DNA of 64,000 nt from Cryptomeria japonica (taxonomy: Eukaryota; Streptophyta; Pinopsida; Cupressales; Cupressaceae), in the NCBI RefSeq assembly GCF_030272615.1, contig NC_081409.1, forward strand, positions 875,740,594-875,804,593. The letters are read 5' to 3'. Both the position numbers and the translations under genes were made by a program. Each line of letters starts with the position of its first letter. Positions within the stretch are counted from its first letter, which is position 1. The notes under the pieces were generated by a model. It saw only the letters and a program-made list of their open reading frames with translations. It was not told the origin of the DNA and made no database searches. This document shows positions 35,917-48,057 of this stretch, piece by piece.

Positions 35917-37322
35917 TGATGCTCTGTGAAAAGGGAAGGTTAGTCAATGATATCAAGACACAAACAAGAAGAAAAGGCAAACTGTTAGTGTCAAAAATCA
36001 CAAACAAAATACTTTCCTACACAAGCATATCAAAAGAGATATCAAAAGAATGATAAAATATTTAACTAAGAAGGTAAATATGATGAGACATCTTCAAATG
36101 CCTCCTAACATGCTCTTGGCTTCTTCTCCTTTGTTCCTCTCCTCTCCAAGTTCCAAAATAGTGTAGCTCTCAACAACTTTTTGCACTATGGATGCTTACG
36201 AAGGTTTGAGATTAAAGTATTTGCTCTAAATGTGAATAAAAAGCTAATACTATGCTATTGATACTAAAATGATTTATTTTAACCAAAATGACAAGATATT
36301 AGTTGATTATGCTAAAATGCTCTCTCAAAATGCCTATAGCTTAAATGCATACAAGTTTTCAAGATCTCGATTGTGAAGAAATGGGCTCTATTTATAGGAA
36401 AAATGGAGCAATGGATGGTTGAGATTGAGCAATCTCAACAAGGGTCAAGATTGAATGATATTCAATCCATGTGAGGGCTTTCAACCCAATCCCAAGATGA
36501 CAAGTGTCCATGTGAAATAGGTTGAGAGGAGAGGGAATAAGCATTAAATGCTTGACATGACCTTAGGAGTTAAGGTCAAGGTTAGTTGAATGAATAAACT
36601 CTTTATTCAAAGAATAAAGCTTTTATCCAATGGATAAACTCTTGTGCAAAGGCAAAAGGGATAACCATGGTCAAAGCAATAAATGCTTGAGGTGACACAT
36701 GAGTGCAAGTTGAAATAACCATAAATGGTTATGTAAGAGTCATTAATGGTCATGTAAGAGCCATTAATGGTCTTGGAAGACTTTGGAGGTTAAATTGTTG
36801 AACACACAAAGCATTAAATGCTTTTCAAAGACTTTGAAGTCTTTGAGAAGTGACTCCAAGTTGCTTAGGAATGTGACAATAATTAGGGGATGGATTAGGT
36901 TAACTAGGAAGGGGTTAGAAGAATCTAGAAGGGGATTAGATTTGCAAGTGGGTTTGGTGGGTGAGGGAAAATAGGATTTTTAATTAAAATAAAATTCATT
37001 TATTTCAATAAATGTGTGCAAGTTGCATTTGTAGGAAAATGCAAGTGGGGGGGATAAATGATTTAAATAAATGTTTGATTTAATTTATTTAAAAGAGGAA
37101 TAGGGGGATTAAATGAAATAAATATGATTTATTCATTTAATTGATTTGAATTTGATATAATGAATTAATTAAAATAAATTGAATAATTTATTTAATTAAT
37201 AGGAGAATATTTAAAGATGAATTGATTAAATGTTAATTTAATTAACTGATGGCTAGTGGATTTTTAATCAAATAAATAGCAAATATTCATTTAATTAAAC
37301 TGGACAAATTTATATGACTACA
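35917..37322 (-). mobile_element. Solo LTR 1 inside element E ORF2
   Basis: Exact duplication GTATG (35912-35916 and 37323-37327); + strand ends TGATGCTCTG and ATATGACTACA. The minus strand begins TGTAGTCATATAAATTTGTC and then AATTAAATGAAT, resembling the start of the solo LTR at 8850 (TGTAGACACCCAAAATTGTC, AATTAAATAA), so it is oriented minus. 1,406 bp, with no internal region. Contains repeated CATTAAATGCTT and CATTAATGGTCATG words at 36540-36830. Confidence 0.88.
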
Positions 37323-37367
37323 GTATGTTTTGAGCAAAGTGCATGGAGAGTTTATCTGGTTAGATAT

Positions 37368-38794
37368 TGTAGATAGGAATTTGGAAATCATCAAAGCAAT
37401 ATAAACATTAGCCTAGCTCAATCACAAAAACTCAATTGCAATGATAAGAAAACCTACAAACATTCAATAGAGATATGGAAATAAAACATTCAATTACATC
37501 CAATTTAAACGCAAACCATCACAAATGCGGATGTCTCCTCCATGATTCTCCATTGTCCTTCTTTCTCCTTCAAATTGCTTTGTTTTGTGGATCTCACTTA
37601 CAAGTGCATAAGCATGAGATGAAAGCAAGATTGACTAAACGAGATGACAACATAAGGGTACTAGAAGCGTGATTGATTCAGGGATCGGGCCATGATTGAA
37701 GAAATTCATCCAATTTATAGATAAATTGGAGAAAAGACAAGATTAGCATGAATTTGATTCGAATGGAAATTCAAATCAAGAATAGCAAAATTCTGACAAG
37801 TGTATGACAAATTGCTATGCAAGGAGTTATGACAATTTATGACAAATTGCTATGCAAGATGTTATGACAAGATTTTAAAAATAGAAATAGAAATTAGAAG
37901 AAATTAGAAAATTAGGTTAGAAATGATGACTTGGAAATTAGGAAAATTAGAAATTGATGAAAATTAGGTAAATTAATTAATAATTTTTCATTCATTAATT
38001 AATTTACAAAAACAGGAGGAATTATTAGCCAATTAAATAAATATTTAATTGCAACAAGAAGACTTAGGATAAATAAATTAATTATTTAACCTAGAGGGAA
38101 AAATGACAAACAAGATTAAATGAATAAATCATAAAATCCTTGAAGATGAATTAGAAATGCAAGGACGACAATTAGGTCTTGACAAAAGATAATTAATGTC
38201 GATTCGATTTAATCATGATTCTGACTTGATAAATGACCAATGCTGATAAATGATTTGATTGATAAATGCGCCAATTGACGAGGAACAATGACTAATTGAT
38301 CCAAATTGACATGATTGAGAAGGACGACGATCGATGATAAATCGATCGCAAAATGACAAGATTGAAAATGACAACGATCGATGACCAATCGATCGCAAGA
38401 TGACAAAATTGACAAGGACAAGGATCGATCACAAAATGACAAAATTGACAGGACGAGGATCGATGACAAATCGATCGCAAAATGACAAGATTGAAAAATG
38501 ACAAAACCCTAATTCTATCATCGATTAGGATTGACGATGTCCAAAATGAAATCAAATTGACAATGTCCAACATAAGATCGACCAAAATCATGACTGAAGA
38601 TTATTATTGACAAGACCAAATTTGAAAGTGAGACAAATAAAGAATGTAGAAGAAGGACTCGATGCTCGCAAATGATAAAGACCAAGTGCGCAACATAGAA
38701 GAAATGTTAATGCAATGCAAAAACCCTAAAATAAGGCAATGCGCAAATGTTAAAGTATGACTCCGTAGGCATTGACCATTTTTAGACGTCTATA
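37368..38794 (-). mobile_element. Solo LTR 2 inside element E ORF2
   Basis: Exact duplication GATAT (37363-37367 and 38795-38799). The + strand starts TGTAGATAGG and ends GACGTCTATA (final CA changed to TA). The minus strand begins TATAGACGTCTAAAAATGGTC, recalling the TGTAGACACCC start. 1,427 bp. It lies only 40 bp from solo LTR 1. It contains an array of GATCGATG units (38329-38505). Confidence 0.85.
38329..38505. repeat. GATCGATG short tandem array
   Basis: Four units starting at 38329, 38376, 38423 and 38458 (spacing 47, 47 and 35), each opening with GATCGATG or GATCGATC and continuing with AAAATGACAA-like sequence. Lies within solo LTR 2. Confidence 0.75.
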
Positions 38795-41700
38795 GATATA
38801 TCATATAATATTACAAAGGAGGCCAGCAGGGCAATCATCAGTTTATCACAGGTTGGGCAACATCTGGATAGGAAGGTTTCTAATGATCATGTCAACAAGA
38901 TTACCAGTGCAACATTAGACAGGCGATCTATGAGAATCAGTACTATTACCGACATGGACATCAGATTTGGTAGCATGGTCATCGATTACAAGGCAACACA
39001 ATCAAACTGACTGAATTTTGTTTCTAGCTCCTACATTCTTCCAGCTTACAAGATGATGAGAGAAAATGAGAAATTGGATCTATGTGGTTGGATGTTGGAT
39101 GAACTATTGATAAACCTAGGAAAGATTAAAGGAGAAAAGAAAGGGCCTTTCCGGTATAGTAACCTAATTGTCTGTTTAATGCTATTTTTCATGAATGAGA
39201 CTCCCGGTTTTGGGAAGAGACAATGGGCATTTGATATCCCAGTAGGGAGGCAACTGAAATAGTCAATTGCTACATTGGACAGTCAAAGAGATGACAAAGT
39301 ATGGGGTTATTATAAGGCATTCCAGAAGGCTATGAAATCTAGAGAGAGGATTCCTAAGCACATTATTGAGAAATACTCAACTGAAATATGCTTCATGGTG
39401 AAGAAAGATGAAACACTAATGGAAGTGGTCAAACCTCGGAAGATCTGGATTGAGGAGATGGGCTATGAAGTGGATACATAGATTTTAGATGCTTACGCAA
39501 AGATGTTGATTGATGCACCTATTGATGAAGTTGAGAAACCCTGTGGTACTGCTAAGAAGAAGACACAAGAGGTTGAAATTGAGTTCAACTGGAAGAAGAG
39601 AGAGAATAAGGAAGGAAAGGCAAGTATGTTTATAGAAAAGGTTTCACAAGACATCAAAGCATTGATTGATGTTGTCCTAGAGAAAGGAAGAAAGAGAAAA
39701 GAACCAGAAGTACACATTGAGCCTATTGCAGCAGAGTCTACATCTGAAGATGACACACCCCTGGCTTTCAAAAGGGTTATAAGGAAGAAAATAGAAGAAA
39801 CCAAGGTAGAGACTAAAAAGAAACTGGTTAGGAAAGTTACATTCAAGTTACCAGCACAGAAGAAAGAACCAAAAGAAACACCTTCAACCCCATTCGGTAC
39901 TGATAGAAGGAAGAATAAGGGAGACATTGATCTAGCAACTGAATCTAGTAATGTAACTATCATTCCACCAAAAACTTGTACAAAATTAGTTAATGAGATT
40001 ACTAAAGATGGTATGTTAAAGAATGTGTAATTTTATTATTAACATTTAGAGGATGATGAACAAAGAGAGGTAGAGGAAGCAACGTTGTTATATTTGGATA
40101 TTTATAAGAAAGAATTGATAGAAATTGAAAACCAAATACTGACACAATTGTATGATATGTTAGATGCTAGAAGCCTATCAGCAATACAAGAGGACAAGCA
40201 TATTAAGATACAAGAGTTGTTATCTGTTTGTGTTTCTATTGCTCCAGAGGAGATGGATAGGACACTTGAGGTTGTAGATAGGAAAATATTTAACAACAAA
40301 CATCGAATAACCAGTCTTATGTTAGGAAGGGTAAATGAGATAATCAAGGAGACCAACAAGGCATGTGTTAAGTTCTTTGAAGAGAACCGTGGTTTTTATA
40401 CTTCACCAGAATCTAAGAAAGATACTACAGACATCTCAGTTGAAGGAAAAGGAAAGGGTATTATGGGTACTTCACCCTCAATTTTCAAAAACATTAAGAT
40501 AGTGGAAATTAAGCCCCCAATAGATACAAATGTACAGGAAAATGTTGAGATACTGTAAAATACAAAGCATGTAAAGGTTGATAATGTACAAGATACTAAT
40601 GTTAAGGACAACAGTCCTTCAGATATAGATGTATAGGATGAGGTTACAGTTCCTAGGGAGGAACCGATAGTTACTGAGACTTCACCAAGTGGTGAAGCCA
40701 CCGATGCAAGTGAGGAAGCTATAAAGGATAAAACACCAAAGGAGAAGAAAGGGGAATCCTGTAGGGAACCAGTTGTGAGTCCATCATTATTGTCAATTGA
40801 CACCTCACAAGTTGAAAAAAAAATCATAATCGAGATGAGCTCTACTAAACTCAGGATGATGGCTACACAGAAAATGATGAAGGAGGGATCTATGGATAAA
40901 GAGATTATTGATCAGTCTATCACTATTTTGCATAGACTAGTCTTAGAGTGCAAGTTTGACAGAGAAGTGAGCCCATCCAGCAATCTTAAGATAATAATTG
41001 AACATATTTTAAAGGATTTTCAATCATTGCAGCAGATATCAAACTGGCAAGCACTAGAGAGGTTCACACACGCAAAAAGAGCTAAATTTGATCAAGTAAT
41101 TGAGTCTGAGAGGAAGAAGATTAATGAAAGGTTGAAATTGATAGACAATTCTTTAAAGCAGTGTACAAATATTTACAGAGCATGTTGTAACACAGATGTT
41201 CTTACATTTAATTTGGATAAGAGGATTAATGAATCTCAAGAGAAAATTGCTGGTATAGCCAATTCTTTTGATGGAATGATTTTATTGACTACATCCATTG
41301 ATGGTCATATTTTGGTTTTGGAAACCCAAGTTTTTGCTCTTGAGAAAGAAAAAGACAAAATCATAAGAAGAGCCAGAAGTCTTAGAGGTTTGGTGAGTCC
41401 CTGGTTGGATTCACTAGGTGTACATAAGAAGGAGTGTATGGATATGGTTGGTAAGCCCACACCAACAGAGTTAAATGAGAAAGAGTCATTTTACCATATG
41501 CTAAATGGACTTGTATCTATTTATGACACTTTCAAATCTGGTTGGGATACTTATCTAGAGCTATTGGAGAAGGCCTACCGGAAATTTTCAAATATATTAA
41601 GCTCCAGTAAGGTATTTTTGGGATATTCATTGTATAGTCTTGGATTTTTGGTACTTTTTTTTGGCATTGATGTCAAAGGGGGAGTGATATAGATGTGAAA

Positions 41701-41826
41701 AAGAAAAAGGCTGTTGTATACATTAGGGGGAGTATATAGAAATGGAACTATGGAAGTACGAAGTATTTTGATGAAACCGCCAAATGAAACCATGATCATT
41801 TTTCACATGAGTGTTTCCATCAATGC

Positions 41827-41839
41827 CAAAGGGAGAGAT
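41827..41839 (+). other. Element E polypurine tract, with an upstream copy
   Basis: CAAAGGGAGAGAT directly abuts the 3' LTR. A near-copy, GATGTCAAAGGGGGAG, occurs at about 41672-41687, and both are preceded by CAT-G-ATG-CA-type sequence (ATTGATGTCAAAG / ATCAATGCCAAAG). Multiple tracts before the 3' LTR are known in Sirevirus copia elements. Confidence 0.8.
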
Positions 41840-42786
41840 TGTTGGCAGTTGACACTCAATTGGCTGGTTTCACTATGTTGTCATTGATGGCAACATGGTA
41901 TCTTGTTCTGGCTTCATGTTTTGGTTCGGTTGTGTACCGACAAGCACTTCATAGACACTACACTGACTCCGCCACCAACAGGATGGAAGGAATTATTTTG
42001 TTACCAGCAATGAAGACTGACATGGTTTAGAATCGGGATTATCAATATTGGAGGCTAACATCTCTTGGATCCGACATTGGCAATTGTTTTTTATATTCAT
42101 GTATTTATGTTATCTAGTCGTCATGTATATTGACATTGTAATTATCTTTGTAAGCCGACATAAGGCATGATAAATTTTATAGGGTATATAGGTCAGTTGG
42201 ATTAGATCATTTTGATATGACATGAAGTGAATATGTAATTGGGAAGGAAATAATGAAGGAGATGTGAAATATCTAAGAGAGATTATGTATGTGAGGATAT
42301 TTTTGTAAAGGGGTATTCTGGTAAAGGGTTTAGGGTTTCAGACTGGAACAGATAGAGCTTAATGAGAACTGTATTCAAGCATAAAAGATGTTATCTTAGC
42401 AGTTCATTCATTTCTCTGGATTGAAGTCTAGATTTATATGTAGTCAGTGAGGCTCCTTTTGTGATTGAGCAGTGTGCTCTAGGCTGTAAGCCTTCCTGCA
42501 AGTGCAAGCCCCTGTATTTTATAATATCTCTTCTTATGGCTAGTGGATTGATATTGTGGGTCACAAATCCCACCATGTTTTTTCCTTTTTGAGGTTTTCA
42601 ACGTATAATTTTGTGTGTTATGGTATTCATTTATGTGATTGGCTTATTGGTTGGTTTGCTTCTTTCAATTCTATATCTATCGGTATACCGGTTGGTGTAT
42701 GCATGTTTAAATAAGGTTACAATTGATCATTCTAGTAGAACACTGATTCACCCCCCCCCCCCTCTCAATGTTCTTGGATTCTAACA
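41840..42786 (+). repeat. Element E 3' LTR
   Basis: 947 bp, TGTTGGCAGTTGAC...GGATTCTAACA, paired with 33090-34026; the C tract near its end is expanded. Confidence 0.93.
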
Positions 42787-43219
42787 CTTCTCACATAATT
42801 TATTTCTCAACCATACAAAAACTCATCCGTACATACATCTTATATATGAGATACAATATTGAGATTATAATCAAAGGTCAACCAAAACAAAATAAGCAAT
42901 ATTACACAAAATAAACCACCCAAACCTAAAATACTTAGATTGGTCCACTCTAGGAGAAAGAGGGAACCAAAACATATCATAATACATCATTCCATGAATG
43001 ATTCAACAATCCGCACACACTAACACATATTACAAAGGACGTTACAAAGAATAACATGTAGATATGATCAACGAGTTAGACACATAACCACCTCCAATGC
43101 AAAATACTCCATGTGAATATTTACACAAGAAGGTGAGACCCAAATAAAAATCTTAACATATCTTCCAATACATATCCAAACCAAAAGAACATGATCCACT
43201 AAACCACAATGCAATTAAC
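42787..43219 (-). mobile_element. Copia-C 5' LTR, segment 3 of 4
   Basis: Host DNA between elements E and B-II, bounded by their duplications (CTTCT and TTAAC). AT-rich, no ORF. Confidence 0.55.
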
Positions 43220-43955
43220 TATTGGGAAAATGGTGTTGTACACCTTGCATAATAATATTTCATTGTTGTATTATTTTATTATTGTGTGAGGTGGACATGG
43301 AATTATATTATAATCATATTGTATTGTTGCACCTAGGAGCACCTAGATGGACATGTAAAATGTAAAGATTCTCTTGGAATATTCTTGTAACCACTTGATG
43401 AGTTGTATTGGCATATTGGTATTATTATATTGTATTTATTTAATATTGGGGAATGTAATTGTGATGAAGTACCCAATATTAAATGTAGGTCAAGGGTAGG
43501 TAGGAAAAACATTATATTTTATTGTCATGTGGTTTTGGGCACATGGTTTTGATGTAATACCACTTGGTGGTTTTGTGGGAGCTTGTGTTTATAAAAGCAA
43601 CCACAAGGGTAGTTGTTTGGGTTGGTCAATTACCCAGGTTAGCATTTGTGGATGTTTGAAGCATGGCATGGGATGTGTGGATTCATGCTTGTTCACATGG
43701 AGTGCTTGTAGATGGCTGAGTTTCAGAAGCTTTCCATAGTTGTATTGTAATGGATGCATTGATAATAATACATGGTGGATGATTCTTTTGAAGGCTGGGT
43801 TTTTCCCTCATGAGGATTTTCCTAGAGTATATCTTGTGTCATATTTTCATTAGATGTTGTCTACTCTTTGCATGAGGATCCTATGAGTTTATTTTGTTGA
43901 AATCTAAATTGGTTATGTGGAAATTGTCATATAATTGGCTGCAAGTTTCCTTTCA
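43220..43955 (+). repeat. B-II 5' LTR
   Basis: 736 bp, TATTGGGAAAATGG...CCTTTCA; TATA-like TTATAAAAG at about 43590. Confidence 0.88.
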
Positions 43956-46900
43956 AGTGGTATCAAAGTTTTATGGTTTTATGGTGTTATAACCCTAGAT
44001 GTTGAATGCATGAAAGAATGAAAAGCCAAGACAAGATATGAGGGTTTGTTGCAGGTTGTGGGTTGCAGATTTGTAGACATTTTTTGCAGGTCTAGTGTTA
44101 TAAAAATTTGTTTCAAAATGGGTTTCCATTGATTGCATTTTGGGGGTTTTGGGAGTGGAGTTTCAAATTTGACCTTGTGGGACAAAACGTACCTCATGGT
44201 TGTGATCAGGGAGATTGGGAGATGAATTTTGATATATAACTTGCCCTATCTTAGTGATAGAGAAATGAGTTTGAATTTTTTTTAGACGGTAAGACCGTAT
44301 TGCCTACACAGTCGTCATAAAAATAATATTATTTTATCCCTGCAAGAAAATACATCAGCATTTTTGAAAAATCCACAATTTAAATATATATATATTAAAA
44401 ATCCGGATTTAAAAAAAAAAAAATTGAATAGTGAAGGGGGGGGTCCGTAGACCCTCCCACCACCTGCAGTCCATAGTGGTACTGTGGTATCGACCTTTCT
44501 AGCCACTGCCAGTATCAGAGGGGTGTCAACGGTGGTACCTCGTAAAGGGCCCACCAATCGGTGGGGGTGGGACCATGGTCCCCTACCACTTTGGTGGGAA
44601 ATAAATAAAACAAACTTTTAAATATAAAATCCCACCCGATAAAACAATTAAATTTTAAAAAAATTATCGATTAAAAATGAAAAAAAAAACTTAAATTTGT
44701 TTTTTATAAAGTTTTTTTTTCAATAAAAAAATTTGATATTTAATTAATATGCCATGTATTTTTATATGCTTGGGTGGTTAGTGGGGTGGGTCCGACCAGT
44801 GGGTCCTACCCAAGAATTATTAAAAAATTGAAGAATTTATTTGAGGCATATTGGAGAAATTTTTAAAAATTGACTTTTCATGGCATATTGGTGAATTTTT
44901 GGGGGATCATGTTGCTTGCATATAGCCCAATTGGTTGTTTTTCTTTGACGGGGCATATCTTGGGCATATGATGTCAGTTTTTTTGACTTCTTATAGTCGT
45001 TGTAAAGGTGACTCGGTGTACTTTATGATTATATGATTATTTTTTTCTAGATTTTGCTATTTGGGCAATAAAATGTGAGTTGGTACCTTTATGGCTTTGA
45101 GAGTCATAACTTGAGCATATGGAGTCGGATTTTAGACTCCAAATAGTTGACGAAAAGCTCTTGGAGAGCACTACACATTGGTTCAAATTTGGAGCAGGTT
45201 TGACATAATTTACTTGCTGCTATTTTGCTGATCTTTTTTATGGGTTCTTTTGACTTTGGTGACAATATGAGTTTATGGCATGCTACATATTGGAGATTTT
45301 GATTGATGTCATTGTACACTTGATTTTGTTCATCTCATGTTGACATGGTTATTAGTTTTTGGTTTCAGTATGTATGTTGTATTGTTGGGTCTACAAGTTG
45401 TGTAGTGTTGTAGGCAGTCTATACTTATAGGATTGCATTTATGGCTTGGATATGGGTTGTCTATGCCCATAGGCCTTTCATTGTTGATGCATATTCAGAT
45501 TGGTGGCTTGGTCTAGTCACATGGTTTGTTGATTTTGTTCTCATGGTGAGGAGGAGAGATGTTGTTATTAGGTACAGTCATGATGGGCGACCTACATGGT
45601 TGACTATGTGATGTTGATAGGTTGGACACATTGAGTTAGATGCTTGCTTCGTGGATGTTGCCATGGTTGTTCCTTGTGTGTTAGGGACTTTGGCATGACA
45701 TGGTTGGATTTGCAGGTGCTTTTATTGATGATGGTTTGATATGGATTCCTGATTGGTTATGGCGGTATATCTTCTTGTGTTGAGGATCATGGTTTATTTG
45801 ACTTTTGGAAGCTCATGATGTGCTCTTTGAGTTCTTTGATTGTTAGATGGCTTTGGTTGATTCTCATGTCAGAGGATGGTTTATGCATATTGTCATGGAT
45901 AGCTTGTATACACTTTCAGTGGGAATTTTTTACAGTGTGATTTGGCGGTATAGGATTTGATCTTGATTATTTGTTGGTGGTTTTGTATCTTCTTGAGATG
46001 AAGTTCGTGGTTTACTTGATATTGTTGACATTTCAGTTGTATGTGTGTAGACCTAGATGATTATCACGATGTTATGGAGAGCTCGGTATCACGGTTCCGT
46101 GGGAGCTTGTAGCAGTGATATGTATTCACAATTGGATGGTGGATGATCTTCTTAGTGTGTAGATGTTTGGAGGATGCCTTAGATCTTGTTGTTGTAGAAG
46201 GCTCTTTCACATTTGCGGGTACACTTGTAGGAGATGGTGATCTTCATGATATTTGAAGATGCTGACATCTTGAGGCCTCAAGGAGTCCTTGGTTGTGGTG
46301 TGGTTTATGCTTTCATTTGACATGTTATCCTTGCTTGATAGGATGGTTGATATTGTGTCATGGTGCACTCTTGATATGAATTTAGAGTTTTGGCATGATA
46401 TGGTTATTGGATATGTTCATGTGGAGCATGTTATCTCTTTGGTTGAGATGGATAGATCATGTTGTCATGTTTATACTCTTGATTTTGCAGTTGGAGATTT
46501 GGCATTGATCTTGGTAGTTCCCTTTGTATTGGGTACGTGATCATTTTCTTGATTACTTCATGGTGGTGCTATGTTGAATTAGGAGTTTGGCATGGATTGA
46601 TTGGTTATAGGTATTCATGGATACTTGGAGATATAGGTGATGTTGATATTCTCTTGTGTTTAGAGATGTGTTGGAATAGTTGATGGTTTCAGCAAGTCTG
46701 AGGAGCATTCACTTGGTATAGACTTGAGAGGAGATTGTTCTTAGATGAGTCATGAGACTTTGATATATTGGATGAGCATTCTCATTCCCCACTCTTGGTA
46801 TACTGGGCAATTTACTACTTGAGATGTATTTCCCATTGTTTCCTTTCTGGTGCATTACGTTTATGCTTATCTTTCATAGATATGGATCTTGAGCTATGGA

Positions 46901-48057
46901 TAGATGGTTAGTTCTGGAGGATTCATTTGAGAGATGTATGGCATTGGTTATCTCCTTGTTCATTTGAGTTATTATTATGATGGTGGAAGTCATTGATATT
47001 AGTTTAGGAGATGGTTCATTGGGTGTATTCCCTAGGATTGGGAATGGATATATTAGTTTGATCTTCTTAGTTATAAGAGGCTTACATCCATGTTGATTAC
47101 ATGTTTTATATGTTTGTTTGGTCCAAGGGATTGAACGGTGTTTAGGTGTTGTTGTGCCTTTCATGTGGGGTTTAATGGAGGAGATCATACTTGACACAGT
47201 TGGAATTTAGAGGTGTGTCTAGAAGGTCATGCTATGGGATTTGATTTGTAGTGTTTCTCTATTTGTTTCGGTTATCTTCCTGGATGTTTGTATTCACATC
47301 GCATTGGTTGGAGATTGTTTGGAGCTATGTGTTCACTGGTCATGTGTTTATGTGTTGGCATGTGGAAGATGGCATAGAGGTTTCTTCATCTCTTTCTTTT
47401 GTTGGTGTGGAGAGCATGGGTGAATTTTGGAGACATGGTGTGAGAGTGGTACTTGCAGGTTATCGGTTTACATGTTCATATTGATGTGGATGTTCTTGGT
47501 ACTACATGGTTACACTTCTATGATATACTGTTAGTGGATTCATTCAGATATTGACATTCCCTATGCAATGGGAGTTCCTTAGTGTATATACGTGGCAGGT
47601 ATTGCACTTGGGGCTTATGGTTGCATGTTTCAGGTTGCATATGTTGATGAGATGTTATTCACTTGGTTTGTATGCCTTGGAGGCATATATAGTTGGTGTG
47701 TTAGCACTTGATGTGGGTGTTATTTCAGTTATGTAAACAACTACCTTTGCATTGGATACCTTTGGATTAGTGTTTGTATTCGAATATCAATTGGTGCAAG
47801 ACTTATCATTTTTTGCAATAGATTGTGTGGCTTTCTCTTTGGATGATCTTTTCATGTCTAGTGGCAGTGGCATAATGGAGGGTGGGAGCATACATGTATG
47901 AGATGGTAGTCACTTTGTTTCTTGTTGCAGATATTTTGATGGAGCACATGGAGCACTTGGATTCCATGATGATATATGTGCATGGAGAGATTAGTCTCTT
48001 GTTCGTGTGACGGATTACTTCTTGGCCTTTATGCAATGTATACAACAAGTGGGATAA

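Larger units (their letters stand above)
35568..41692 (+). pseudogene. Element E ORF2: ~1,090-codon protein of unrecognised family, split by two solo LTRs
   Basis: Starts at ATG 35568. Coding blocks are 35568-35916, 37328-37367 and 38800-41692. The two interruptions have exact 5-bp duplications, and with each insert plus one duplication copy discounted the frame is preserved at both junctions. The N-terminal part has IHCHIEDLG and EYKHIEDLGFTDIL; the middle has SMVIDYKATQSN, LCGWMLDELLINLGKIKGEK and FRYSNLIVCLMLFFMNETPG; a Lys/Glu-rich linker follows (39540-40000); the C-terminal third is helical and coiled-coil-like (40775-41600); the last ~30 residues are hydrophobic (SLYSLGFLVLFFGI). About eight in-frame stops. 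No DDE, DxG, YxDD or RNase H motif. The middle block faintly resembles the putative plant transposon protein domain seen in several plant elements; I cannot confirm it. The hydrophobic end overlaps purine-rich DNA and may not be biologically meaningful. Confidence 0.7.
33090..42786 (+). mobile_element. Element E: pol-less LTR retrotransposon (TR-GAG/LARD-like)
   Basis: LTRs 33090-34026 and 41840-42786 both start TGTTGGCA and end in ACA, with a perfect CTTCT duplication outside. The primer-binding site (34028-34040) and the polypurine tract (41827-41839) are in the right places. Between them are ORF1 (coiled coil plus four zinc knuckles) and a long ORF2; I find no protease, integrase, RT or RNase H motif in any frame. 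Two solo LTRs (35917-37322 and 37368-38794) interrupt ORF2. Non-autonomous LTR elements that keep a gag-like gene have been described in plants as TR-GAG; ORF2 is additional to that plan. The two LTRs differ at about one base in ten over the first 130 bp by eye, so the insertion is old. Confidence 0.92.

Noticed and set aside
38329-38505. CRISPR-like array
   Set aside because: Spacing is irregular, units are degenerate throughout with no distinct spacers, and the context is a plant LTR.
37392-38818. CAAAG as the target duplication of solo LTR 2
   Set aside because: The termini implied (CAATATAA and AATATTA) are not LTR-like and the ORF frame would be lost. GATAT at 37363/38795 gives a TG start and keeps the frame.
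42750-42765. Long C run as a telomere- or G-quadruplex-type feature
   Set aside because: It is an expansion of the ATTCACCCCCC block common to several LTRs here, so slippage is a sufficient explanation.
33090-42786. Hidden RT or integrase in element E
   Set aside because: I read all frames for YxDD/FxDD, SDxGxEF, HHCC, DSG and RNase H blocks and found none. The only cysteine/histidine motifs are the four gag knuckles.
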